Below are positions 1 through 8,437 of a DNA stretch of 64,000 bases, piece by piece. The stretch's first letter is position 1. Each line of letters opens with the position of its first letter. The position numbers were made by a program, and so were the translations under genes. The stretch is from Oscillospiraceae bacterium (lineage in GTDB: Bacteria > Bacillota > Clostridia > Oscillospirales > Ruminococcaceae): positions 42,282 through 106,281 of the forward strand of contig JAFQIY010000072.1 in assembly GCA_017415165.1 (NCBI GenBank). The letters are read 5' to 3'. The notes below the pieces were generated by a model. The model was not told the origin of the DNA. It saw only the letters and a list, made by a program, of their open reading frames with translations, and did not search any database.

Positions 1-64
1 CAATAATCTGCTGTTTTAGTCAATTGGTTATTATGATGATTTTTGTGCGATTTTTTTATAACAG

Positions 65-93
65 TTGACAACAGTAATGCGTAGTGTTATAAT
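65..93 (+). promoter_or_regulatory. sigma-A promoter for the EAL/GH5 operon
   Basis: TTGACA at 65-70, a 17-nt spacer and TATAAT at 88-93 match the housekeeping consensus exactly. The start point would fall near 100, giving a leader of about 100 nt before the coding start at 204. Bases 1-64 show nothing else recognisable. Confidence 0.85.
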
Positions 94-203
94 TATAAAA
101 AGGTTATGTCGGTTGTCAATTATGTGTAAAAATATTGTTGAAAATCGGTTTTATGCTCTCGGACGTGTGCCCGAACACAAAACCATATGGGAGTAGAATA
201 ATT

Positions 204-1892
204 ATGAGCAAAATATGCAGCGAGCTTTACAGGGATTTCTTTTACAAAATCAATGGTATGACATTTGAAATGGACGAATTTATTTCAAAAGTCAGCGGGG
301 CAATGCCTGAAATTGCACAGGTGCTTGAAATCGGATGTTGTGCAGAAACTTTTATCGCTCCTGAAAACCCATTCAATCTTAATGGAATTAATCAATCGGT
401 GACATTCTATAAACATCCTGAAGGATATGATGAACACCCTGAGACTTTCGTTTTTCATACAGGCGAGGGCGGAAGCCTGAGTATATCTTTCTATCCGAAA
501 AAGGGGCATATCTGGAATGAAGCTGAGCTTTCAGATATTTCTTTTATAGCTGAAAACCTTTTCATAATCGGCGGCAGAGTTCAGATGCTGAGCGTGCTGA
601 AAAAAGTCAGCATTACCGATATAGGTACAGGTGCTTCGAATATGAGCGGGCTTGGTATGCACGCTGAACAGCTTTTGGAATCAGGTGCTTTCAAGGATTA
701 TGCAGTATTTTTCATTAATCTGAAAAATTTCAAATTCATAAATCAGAGTGTTGGCGAAAGAAAAGCCGATTTTATCATTAGGGATTATGCTAAAAAGCTT
801 CTGAATTATATAAACGACGATGAGAAGCTGGCACGTCCCGGAGGAGACAATTTCTGTGCAATAATAAAGAAAGAACGTGTTGATGATTTCCTTGAATTCA
901 TTTCAGGTATATCCTTTGAGGTTGAGGCAGCAGGAGAAAAACGTATCGTAAACGTTAATTCCAGAGCAGGTGTATATATGGTAAATGAAGGTGACCCGAT
1001 AGTGGTTGCTTTTAACGCTGCTTCTACGGCTCTGAATATTGCCAAGACATCCGGACGCGGTGATGTAATCCGTTTCAAGGCAGATATGCTTGATAAAACG
1101 ATAAAGGCAAATGAAATTTCATCTGTTTTCCCTGACGCACTGATAAGAGAGGAATTTGCAGTTTATTATCAGCCTAAGGTCGGACTTTCTGATAATTCTC
1201 TTTGCGGTTGTGAGGCACTTACCCGCTGGATAAGAAACGGTAAGATTATTTCCCCTGCAGATTTTATTCCTGTTCTTGAACGTGAAGGAACAATATGCCG
1301 TCTTGACTTTTACGTGCTGGACAAGGTATGCGCTGACATAAAGCGCTGGCTTGATATGGGACTTGTTCCTGTCAGGGTTTCAACAAACTTTTCAAAGCTT
1401 CATCTTCACAATGAGGATTTTGCCGATAGAATTATCGGAATAATAAACAAGCACGGAATAGACCCGTCGCTTATTGAAGTAGAGCTTACAGAGTCGTCAG
1501 GTTATGAGGATTACGAAGCGCTGGCTGAATTTGTAAGAAAAATGAAAAGCTATGGTGTAAGCACTTCTATTGATGATTTCGGCACGGGATACAGCTCGCT
1601 TAATCTGCTTAAAGACCTTGATGTTGATATTATCAAGCTTGACAAGTCATTCCTTGATAATCTCGGGGATGAAAAGAAATCTGACGAAGTTGTAATTCGA
1701 CATATTGTAAATATGGTAAATGAACTCGATATGAAAGTTGTTGCCGAGGGCGTGGAAACGAATGTGCAGGCTGATTTGCTGGAGAATTTCAGCTGCAGTA
1801 TGGCACAGGGTTATCTGTTTGACAAGCCGCTGCCGTGCAGTGAATTTGAAAAACGTCTCAGGTCAGGACGAGTTTATCAGGGTGTAAGATGA
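204..1892 (+). CDS. Degenerate GGDEF / intact EAL protein (predicted c-di-GMP phosphodiesterase)
   Basis: The start at 204 is preferred to an in-frame ATG at 135 because a GGGAG-type ribosome site sits just upstream; this gives 562 residues. There is no signal peptide or membrane segment. The first ~145 residues are an unassigned cytosolic sensor-like region, followed by a GGDEF domain whose active-site loop reads GGDNF, so cyclase activity is unlikely. The C-terminal EAL domain keeps CEALTRW, the Asn of STNFS, the Glu of ELTES, DDFGTG, the Lys of IIKLDKSF and AEGVET, so c-di-GMP hydrolysis is predicted. The same architecture recurs at 56096-57763. The GH5 gene follows 25 bp later and is probably cotranscribed. 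The domain assignment is secure; the input signal is unknown. Confidence 0.93.
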   Translation: MSKICSELYRDFFYKINGMTFEMDEFISKVSGAMPEIAQVLEIGCCAETFIAPENPFNLNGINQSVTFYKHPEGYDEHPETFVFHTGEGGSLSISFYPKKGHIWNEAELSDISFIAENLFIIGGRVQMLSVLKKVSITDIGTGASNMSGLGMHAEQLLESGAFKDYAVFFINLKNFKFINQSVGERKADFIIRDYAKKLLNYINDDEKLARPGGDNFCAIIKKERVDDFLEFISGISFEVEAAGEKRIVNVNSRAGVYMVNEGDPIVVAFNAASTALNIAKTSGRGDVIRFKADMLDKTIKANEISSVFPDALIREEFAVYYQPKVGLSDNSLCGCEALTRWIRNGKIISPADFIPVLEREGTICRLDFYVLDKVCADIKRWLDMGLVPVRVSTNFSKLHLHNEDFADRIIGIINKHGIDPSLIEVELTESSGYEDYEALAEFVRKMKSYGVSTSIDDFGTGYSSLNLLKDLDVDIIKLDKSFLDNLGDEKKSDEVVIRHIVNMVNELDMKVVAEGVETNVQADLLENFSCSMAQGYLFDKPLPCSEFEKRLRSGRVYQGVR

Positions 1893-1917
1893 TAACGGAA
1901 TATTTCGGAGGAGCATT

Positions 1918-3033
1918 ATGAAAAAAGCTGTGATTTTATTGTTGATGTGCGCAATGCTGACAGGCTGTGAAACAGGTGCCGCTTCTGATGTATCAGTGCA
2001 GACAACTGAGCAGATTACGGTAACTGCTGCTGAAACCATTTCCATAGCCGATGAAGCTTCTGCTGAAGCAACTCAGAAAGCAACGGAAATCTCTGCTGAG
2101 GAAACAACCAAAACCACGGAGGTTTCAGAAACCGAAAAAACAGAAAGCACTCCCGTTGCATACTACGGCGAGATAATTACAGACGGAAATAAGCTTGTGG
2201 GAAAGAACACCGGTGAAACTGTCCGTGTTACAGGAATGAGCTTCTTCTGGAGCAACTGGTCGCAGAAATATTATACCGCTGATTATGTGGATTATCTTGT
2301 GGACGATTACAACTGTGAGATAGTGCGCTGTTCATACGGCGTGCAGGATAATGGTGTGCCCCACGACAAATCCTGCGAGCCGCTTATCGAGGACGTAATT
2401 GAACAGGCTATCGAAAGAGGCGTCTATGTAATTGTTGACTGGCATTCTCACGGTGCACACAATAATCCCGATGAGGCAATTGCTTATTTTGAGCAGCTTG
2501 CGGAAAAATACGGAAGCTATGACAATGTCATTTTTGAAATCTATAATGAGCCTACGCAGGTCAGCTGGGATACTGTAAAAGCATACGCTGAAAAGGTTAT
2601 TCCTGCAATAAGAAAGTATTCGGACAATCTTGTTATTGTAGGCTCACCGACCTGGTCGCAGGACGTACTTTTAGCGGCTGATAATCCTGTCAACGGCGAA
2701 AATATCGCGTATACACTCCACTTCTATGCAGGTACTCATAAGCAGTGGCTCAGGGATAATGCTGATAAGGCGCTTGAAAAGGGAATTCCGCTTTTTGTTA
2801 CCGAGTGGGGCAGCGTAAATGCAGACGGAAACGGAAGCATTGACAGGACTTCTACCGAGGAATGGTTTGAGTGGATGGACAAGAACAATATTTCAAGCTG
2901 TAACTGGGCAGTAAACGACAAGGACGAGGGCTCAAGTATTTTTAAACAGGACAGCATCCTGAGCGAAACGGGTAAGTACATAATGGAGCTTATCCGTGAA
3001 AGAACTGAAAATGCCGAATGGCGTGGCAATTAA
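1918..3033 (+). CDS. GH5 family endoglucanase-type lipoprotein
   Basis: This 371-residue protein begins with a lipoprotein signal (MKKAVILLLM, lipobox LTGC, acylated Cys17). A Thr/Glu/Ser-rich linker runs to about residue 80, then a compact GH5 (beta/alpha)8 catalytic domain. The general acid lies in IYNEPT (Glu211) and the nucleophile in FVTEWGS (Glu296); the conserved His is in VDWHSH. The arrangement fits GH5 subfamily 2 endo-beta-1,4-glucanases (family knowledge). It would be anchored on the outer face of the membrane. The ribosome site GGAGGAG lies just before the ATG. Cotranscription with the EAL protein upstream is unusual and might tie surface glycan cutting to c-di-GMP state, which is inference only. 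Confidence 0.92.
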   Translation: MKKAVILLLMCAMLTGCETGAASDVSVQTTEQITVTAAETISIADEASAEATQKATEISAEETTKTTEVSETEKTESTPVAYYGEIITDGNKLVGKNTGETVRVTGMSFFWSNWSQKYYTADYVDYLVDDYNCEIVRCSYGVQDNGVPHDKSCEPLIEDVIEQAIERGVYVIVDWHSHGAHNNPDEAIAYFEQLAEKYGSYDNVIFEIYNEPTQVSWDTVKAYAEKVIPAIRKYSDNLVIVGSPTWSQDVLLAADNPVNGENIAYTLHFYAGTHKQWLRDNADKALEKGIPLFVTEWGSVNADGNGSIDRTSTEEWFEWMDKNNISSCNWAVNDKDEGSSIFKQDSILSETGKYIMELIRERTENAEWRGN

Positions 3034-3046
3034 TATCTGAATAAGA

Positions 3047-3081
3047 GGAAGCTTTACCTGAGGGTAAGGCTTCTTTGTTTA
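3047..3081 (+). terminator. Rho-independent terminator after GH5
   Basis: The hairpin GAAGCTTTACC / GGTAAGGCTTC with a short loop is followed by a T-rich tract. It separates the EAL-GH5 operon from the flagellin promoter. Confidence 0.85.
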
Positions 3082-3121
3082 TTATTACTGAATTTTATTG
3101 AGAATTTTTTCTATAAAATAC

Positions 3122-3148
3122 TAAAGTTTTTTGTGGATTTGCCGATAA
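3122..3148 (+). promoter_or_regulatory. sigma-28 (SigD/FliA) flagellar promoter
   Basis: TAAA at 3122-3125, exactly 15 nt, then GCCGATAA at 3141-3148 is a perfect match to the sigma-28 consensus TAAA-N15-GCCGATAA. It lies 46 bp before the flagellin ATG and implies that this genome encodes a flagellar sigma factor elsewhere. No sigma-A promoter is evident in the gap. Confidence 0.93.
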
Positions 3149-3193
3149 ATATATTGTAAGTTTGTTATTAATTCAGGAAAGGAGGAAGCTGAA

Positions 3194-6100
3194 ATGACCG
3201 TTACTAATTTCAGAGGTGCGGATTTTCTCGTTAACAGAAACAAGAAAACAAATTCCAAGCTCCAGAAATCCCTCGAAAAGCTTGCAAGCGGATATCAGGT
3301 TAACCGTGCTGCTGACGATGCGGCAGGGCTTGCTGTTTCGGAAAAAATGCGGGGAATTATTGCAGGTCTTGACCAGGGCGTCAAGAACCTTAATGACGGC
3401 ATCAGCTATCTCCATTCCGTTGACGGTTCCGCACAGGAAATACATAATATCGTTCACCGCCTTGAAACAATTGCTGTTCAGGCGGCTAACGGCACTTATG
3501 ACAGCATCGACAGAGGTGCTCTCGACCTTGAATATCAGCAGCTTCTTGAGGAAATCGGTCAGATTACCGATACCTCCCATTTCAACGGACTTCCTCTTTT
3601 TGAAAAGCACCTTGAGTCCTACGGTCTTAACGAGGGCGTAGTTGTGCACGATAAAGCTGTTGTCGTAAACGGTCTTAATATGCCTCTTGTTATCGGATAT
3701 ACTCTCGATGACCAGCAGAAGGAATACACAATCAATGTTCCTTACGGCACATACAGCGCTGAGGAGCTTGCTGATATAATTGATACAGAGCTTTACGAAA
3801 AAGTTCCTAACCTTATTATCGGCGTAAATGAAAACAGAGAATTTACAATCCAGTCCGAGCCCGGCAAAATCGACTATGTAGGCGGTCCCGGTGCAACCCT
3901 TTTCTATGACGCAACAATCGGCTCAGAGAGCGGTTACCTCCTTGGTGTAACAACCTTTGTGCACGAAAACGCAAAGCTTGAAATCTTCACAGGCGAAAAC
4001 GACGTTATGTCCTTCCGTCTTGGCGACAGCGATACTATCCATTCAATTACTCTTGATGCAGGCAAATATACACGAGATGAGCTTATCGACCATATGAACG
4101 CTAAGTTTAATGCATCAGGTATTCCGGGCGATATCAAGGCAGTTCCTGAAACAAATGCACAAGGCGGTATGATTATCGGTATTGCCTGCAAGGAAACAAT
4201 TACAGGTCTGACAGGCAACTTCCTTAAAATGGATAATAAATCCTCTCCGATTTACGATATTGCAAACTATGGCTATACAAATAATACCCAGTCTGTACTT
4301 ACAGGTAAAAAGGTTATCCCTGTAAATACCGAAATCGTAAGAGGCAGAAATGAATATTTTACCCTCGACCTCAGCTGGTATGGTGCAAATGATGCAGCCG
4401 AAACACGCAGAGTGCAGATTAATCTTCTCGATAACTCGGAAAATGAAAGAACTTACCCAAATCCTTCCGACCTTGCAGCAAGAATTAACGAACAGCTTGG
4501 GGATATTCCTTTTGAAGCGTCAATCAGTTCCTCAGGAACTCTTGTAATCAAATCCGACCAGTACGGCGACAAGTGTAAGATTGACCTCGTTGAAAGCCGT
4601 GCACCAAGCGGACATATGGTTTATGACCTTTTTGACAAGGGTACTCTCAATAAGCTTAATCCGTCCGTAACAACATCTTCTTTCCGCCCTGCAAGCCTTA
4701 CAGCAAATAAAAACCTCGGCAGCTCAATTGAAGTTCCTGCCAACGAAAATGAGCTTGTTTTCACGGTTGCAACCGACAGCGGAAACAAGACTATGTCCGT
4801 AACAGTTCCTCAGGGGACATACACAGCAGGTTCTCTCCAGAATGCGCTTAACAATCAGGTTGCGGCAAATTATCCCGACCTTTCCTCAAAGCTTGAATTT
4901 AAAGTAGGAAGCACAATCACACTTTCAGCAATCGAATACAGCGGTGCAGATATCAAGTCCTTCTCAGTTTCTTCCTCATCAAGCGGTTATGCAAACCTTA
5001 TCGGCGGCGTTTACTATACAGATAATTACACCATTAATCAGGGCAGCGAGAAAACCTACGCAAGCGGCTCAGGAACAATGCCGTCAGGTCAGCCAGCGGT
5101 TTCTTCCACAGCAGGTGAAACCACTGATGTTGTTACATATTCAAATCAGGTAACAACAAATGCTCAGATTACACAGGATTATATCATTTACAGCAGCATT
5201 AGTCCGTCCATCAAGAACGGTTATCAGGTTGAGTACGATGACAGCGAGTCAATCATCGGTGACGAGAGAATTGAAAAGTTCCCTGCAACTATGACTATGG
5301 CAGGTGCTCTTACCCAGTTTACAGCAGCAGGAAAATCTCTCAAGGACATCAATCTTGTTCTTTCTGTAACAGATACAACAGGTTCAACAGCTTTCAATAT
5401 CACAATTCCTAAGGGCTCAACAAAGGATGAAGCTATTGCTGCAATCAATAATGGGCTTAACGGCAAGGCTGCAGCAAGGGCTGACGGCAATAACCTTGTT
5501 GTAACAACAACCGAAAAGGGCGATGGTGTACAGATTGCAACAGGCAGCTGCTCAATGGCAAATTCCGCACGCAAGAATACTATTGCGTCAAGAACAGACG
5601 CAGTTGTGGACGAAACTCACAACAGAGTTTATGTACCGTCCTCAATGACAATTCCGAATGCTGCTTCACAGCTTCCGTATACAGTTGACAGTTCAAACAA
5701 TAAGTTTGTTTTCAAGGCAGGTGCAACAACCTACAATCTTACCCTTACAGGCGACACATATACATCCGTTGCGGCAATTGCCAATGAGCTTAATGCAAGA
5801 ATTGCAGAAGCTGACGGCGGCAATCCCAAGACAACTGTTTCCGTGGGAAGCAGCGGCAAGTCCCTTGTTTTCAAAGGACCACTCAAGGAAAGCGGTTCAT
5901 TTACAATTGACACAGCAAAAACTACCTGCAATATTTATAAAACCAAAAATGTAAAGGAAACAGCAGGTAACCCGAATTATAATCCTGCAACAGGAAAAAT
6001 CGAGGAACCTGCTTCCGTTACCGCCGCAGGCTTTGACTCCCATTTCCCTATGACAGTTGATTCATCTAACAATACTATAACATTTACTTATAAGTCACCA

Positions 6101-8272
6101 ACCGAAACCAGAAATGTGACAATTGTTATTCCTGACAAAACATATAATTCCGCTTCTGAATGTGCACAGGCAATCAGCAACGTTGTCAGCAATGACCCCG
6201 CACTCAAGGACATTATCTCTGCAAGCTATGCATCAGGCAAGGGACTTACCTTCACTACCAAGAACGGCGGTAAAGGCTACTCCCTCAGCAACTTCGGCGG
6301 CACAGCAGGCTTTGACAAGTATATCTCCAAGACAAGCGCAGGCAGCAACGGTACAATTGATACAACAACAAATAAGGTTTACTATCCTGCAACAATCACA
6401 AACAATAAGTTCAACACCCTTTTCAGCGGTGACGGTCTTGAAGTCAATGCCAATAACAAGCACGTTGCCCTCACAATCAACGGCAATACAGTTGAATTTG
6501 ACCTTACAGAGGGAGATTATGTGGGCACAGCAGGTATGAACAGCCTTGTTTCCCAGCTTCAGACAGGCTTTGCAGGCAGCGGCGTGACAGTAGCGGCTTC
6601 AGCTTCAACCCTCACAATTACAACCGATGCGAAGGGTACTTCCGCAACAATTTCAATGAGCGGTGCAAATACTTCTGAGGTTTTCAGCAAGTCCAACAAC
6701 GTTGCAAAGGAAAGCACTGTTTCAAGAAATGACAGCAGATGTACAATTACTTCGAGAAATAATATTTCAAGCATAACAATTGAGAATTATAACAACAAGA
6801 TGTCCTTTGATTACGCTACAGATGTAAACGGCAGCCTTGTTACGGGCAGAGCGGAAATTACCGTTCCTGCAGGAACTTACACAGCCGACACACTGAAAAC
6901 AGCACTCCAGACTGCTATTGACAACGCTCTCGGCAGCGACCAGCTTGTTGTTTCAAACAATAACGGAACAATCTCAATCAAGGGTGCAACCCCTTCCGAT
7001 ACACGCAAAATCAGCAATTTCAGCGGACGTCTTTTCGATAAGGTGTTCCAGAATGTAAGCTATACAGGTGTAAGCGTTCATACCGAAAAGAATGGTACTT
7101 CCCTCGGCAGTACGCTGTCATATATTGTCGGCAGAAATAGCCTTGAACCATCAGGTAAGGATGAACAGCTTTCAGGCAAGGACGTTTGTATCTACACCGA
7201 CCTTAACGACACAATGATTTTTGACCTTAACTACGGCGGACAGACTCACACCATCGAGTTTAAAATTCCTGCGGGTGATTACACCAAAAAGGAACTTGCA
7301 GATGCAATTGAACAGAAGGGCAGAGAAGAATTTGCGAAGATTACCGACTACACAGGCAACAGCTTCCCTGACGATTTCTTCAATGCATCAATCGGTCTTT
7401 CCGAGCTTGGAGTAGCTGAAAATAATACAGGTATTTCCAGTTCCGATAAGCTCGTTCTCTGGTGCAAGCTTCCCGATGACGGAAGAAACGGCAAGATTAC
7501 AGCAATTATCGACGGTATCAGAGGCAATTCCGCATACAGAGTTTTCTACGACGCAACACGTTCTCCTCAGCCGTCAACATTCTACGGTAAGCCTGACCTT
7601 TCCGACGGTATCGTAATCAATGATGAAAACGATACTCTCGGTTTTGAGCTTGACGGTGTACCTGCAAGCGTTGATATTCCTCACGGCGAATATACAGTGG
7701 AAGAACTTGCCGAACAGCTAAACAACAGCTTTTCTGCTGCAAGCTCAGACGTAAGAGTAGGTCACCGTAACGGCAGAATAATGTTCTATACCATTGAAAA
7801 CGGTGATTTTGTGTTCAATAAGTTCACAGGCAGCGCTGCAAATGATATTATCTACGGCGGCGAAAGCAGAGATGAGGATACTGATATCGGTATCCATAAG
7901 GGTCGCCGTACAGATGATTATATTATGTACGAAAAGACACGCGTTGACGAACACCTTATGAGAATTAATACAACAGGTGTAACAACTGCCGAAAGAGCTT
8001 CAAAGGCAATCAACCGTCTTAACCTTGCAAATGATTACCTTTCCAAGCAGCGTGCAGTAAGCGGTGCTTATGAAAACCGTTCCGAGCACGCACTTGCAAA
8101 CCGTCAGAACTATATCGAAAACCTTTCTGCGGCTGAATCGCAAATCCGTGATGCGGATATGGCAAAGCAGTATGCTGATTATACCAAATATCAGATTCTC
8201 AATCAGACACAGAATAACATTTTCGGTCACTTCCGTAATCATCAGCAATCAGTGCTTAATATTATCGCATAA
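3194..8272 (+). CDS. hag: Giant flagellin with repeated outer-domain modules
   Basis: 1692 residues, against about 270-500 for common flagellins. Residues 1 to ~150 are a canonical flagellin D0/D1 N-terminus (SLEKLASGYQVNRAADDAAG and the later TDTSHFNGLPLF). The last ~100 residues are the matching C-terminus (ERASKAINRLN to NQTQNNIFGHF). As expected for type III export there is no signal peptide. The ~1430 residues between form the surface-exposed part and consist of about eleven degenerate copies of one module: a beta-strand ending VPxGTY, a helix such as LADIIDTEL, then a strand pair such as NLVVTTTEKG. The module resembles the flagellin hook IN motif (family knowledge, not searched). The ribosome site is AAAGGAGGAAG. 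The gene is monocistronic, with its own sigma-28 promoter and terminator. No other flagellar gene lies in the window. Confidence 0.95.
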   Translation: MTVTNFRGADFLVNRNKKTNSKLQKSLEKLASGYQVNRAADDAAGLAVSEKMRGIIAGLDQGVKNLNDGISYLHSVDGSAQEIHNIVHRLETIAVQAANGTYDSIDRGALDLEYQQLLEEIGQITDTSHFNGLPLFEKHLESYGLNEGVVVHDKAVVVNGLNMPLVIGYTLDDQQKEYTINVPYGTYSAEELADIIDTELYEKVPNLIIGVNENREFTIQSEPGKIDYVGGPGATLFYDATIGSESGYLLGVTTFVHENAKLEIFTGENDVMSFRLGDSDTIHSITLDAGKYTRDELIDHMNAKFNASGIPGDIKAVPETNAQGGMIIGIACKETITGLTGNFLKMDNKSSPIYDIANYGYTNNTQSVLTGKKVIPVNTEIVRGRNEYFTLDLSWYGANDAAETRRVQINLLDNSENERTYPNPSDLAARINEQLGDIPFEASISSSGTLVIKSDQYGDKCKIDLVESRAPSGHMVYDLFDKGTLNKLNPSVTTSSFRPASLTANKNLGSSIEVPANENELVFTVATDSGNKTMSVTVPQGTYTAGSLQNALNNQVAANYPDLSSKLEFKVGSTITLSAIEYSGADIKSFSVSSSSSGYANLIGGVYYTDNYTINQGSEKTYASGSGTMPSGQPAVSSTAGETTDVVTYSNQVTTNAQITQDYIIYSSISPSIKNGYQVEYDDSESIIGDERIEKFPATMTMAGALTQFTAAGKSLKDINLVLSVTDTTGSTAFNITIPKGSTKDEAIAAINNGLNGKAAARADGNNLVVTTTEKGDGVQIATGSCSMANSARKNTIASRTDAVVDETHNRVYVPSSMTIPNAASQLPYTVDSSNNKFVFKAGATTYNLTLTGDTYTSVAAIANELNARIAEADGGNPKTTVSVGSSGKSLVFKGPLKESGSFTIDTAKTTCNIYKTKNVKETAGNPNYNPATGKIEEPASVTAAGFDSHFPMTVDSSNNTITFTYKSPTETRNVTIVIPDKTYNSASECAQAISNVVSNDPALKDIISASYASGKGLTFTTKNGGKGYSLSNFGGTAGFDKYISKTSAGSNGTIDTTTNKVYYPATITNNKFNTLFSGDGLEVNANNKHVALTINGNTVEFDLTEGDYVGTAGMNSLVSQLQTGFAGSGVTVAASASTLTITTDAKGTSATISMSGANTSEVFSKSNNVAKESTVSRNDSRCTITSRNNISSITIENYNNKMSFDYATDVNGSLVTGRAEITVPAGTYTADTLKTALQTAIDNALGSDQLVVSNNNGTISIKGATPSDTRKISNFSGRLFDKVFQNVSYTGVSVHTEKNGTSLGSTLSYIVGRNSLEPSGKDEQLSGKDVCIYTDLNDTMIFDLNYGGQTHTIEFKIPAGDYTKKELADAIEQKGREEFAKITDYTGNSFPDDFFNASIGLSELGVAENNTGISSSDKLVLWCKLPDDGRNGKITAIIDGIRGNSAYRVFYDATRSPQPSTFYGKPDLSDGIVINDENDTLGFELDGVPASVDIPHGEYTVEELAEQLNNSFSAASSDVRVGHRNGRIMFYTIENGDFVFNKFTGSAANDIIYGGESRDEDTDIGIHKGRRTDDYIMYEKTRVDEHLMRINTTGVTTAERASKAINRLNLANDYLSKQRAVSGAYENRSEHALANRQNYIENLSAAESQIRDADMAKQYADYTKYQILNQTQNNIFGHFRNHQQSVLNIIA
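3725..7740 (+). repeat. About eleven coding repeats in the flagellin outer domain
   Basis: Copies of a module with the signature [I/V]xVPxGxYTxxxLxxxL begin near residues 178, 283, 404, 532, 731, 846, 973, 1097, 1219, 1353 and 1492, so the period is roughly 105-140 residues; the wider step 532-731 may hide one more degenerate copy. Examples are VPYGTYSAEEL, VPQGTYTAGSL, VPAGTYTADTL and IPAGDYTKKEL. The repeats are clear in protein but divergent in DNA, so they are old duplications and not a fresh tandem array. Confidence 0.85.
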
Positions 8273-8274
8273 TA

Positions 8275-8312
8275 AAACAGTCTTTGATTAGCTTCAAAGA
8301 CTGTTTTTTCGT
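8275..8312 (+). terminator. Rho-independent terminator after giant flagellin
   Basis: AACAGTCTTTGA / TCAAAGACTGTT with a short loop, followed by six Ts. Confidence 0.93.
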
Positions 8313-8348
8313 TGAACTGCAAATATGCAGTGAAAATGAAAATATTTG

Positions 8349-8377
8349 TTGCATTTTCATATTTTATGTGGTATAAT
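8349..8377 (+). promoter_or_regulatory. sigma-A promoter of glnA
   Basis: TTGCAT at 8349-8354, a 17-nt spacer, TATAAT at 8372-8377. Confidence 0.85.
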
Positions 8378-8385
8378 GTTAATAT

Positions 8386-8407
8386 TGGTTGTCGATTTGT
8401 ACAACAC
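8386..8407 (+). promoter_or_regulatory. Inverted repeat in the initially transcribed region of glnA
   Basis: TTGGTTGT, 8 nt, then ACAACAC forms a GTTGT/ACAAC dyad that starts 11 nt after the -10 box. The promoter at 17588 carries a nearly identical motif at the same offset, which suggests a shared operator or 5' UTR element. It does not fit the TGTNA-N7-TNACA GlnR/TnrA form. Confidence 0.5.
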
Positions 8408-8437
8408 AATTCAACATAAAATATTGGAGGTTATCAA

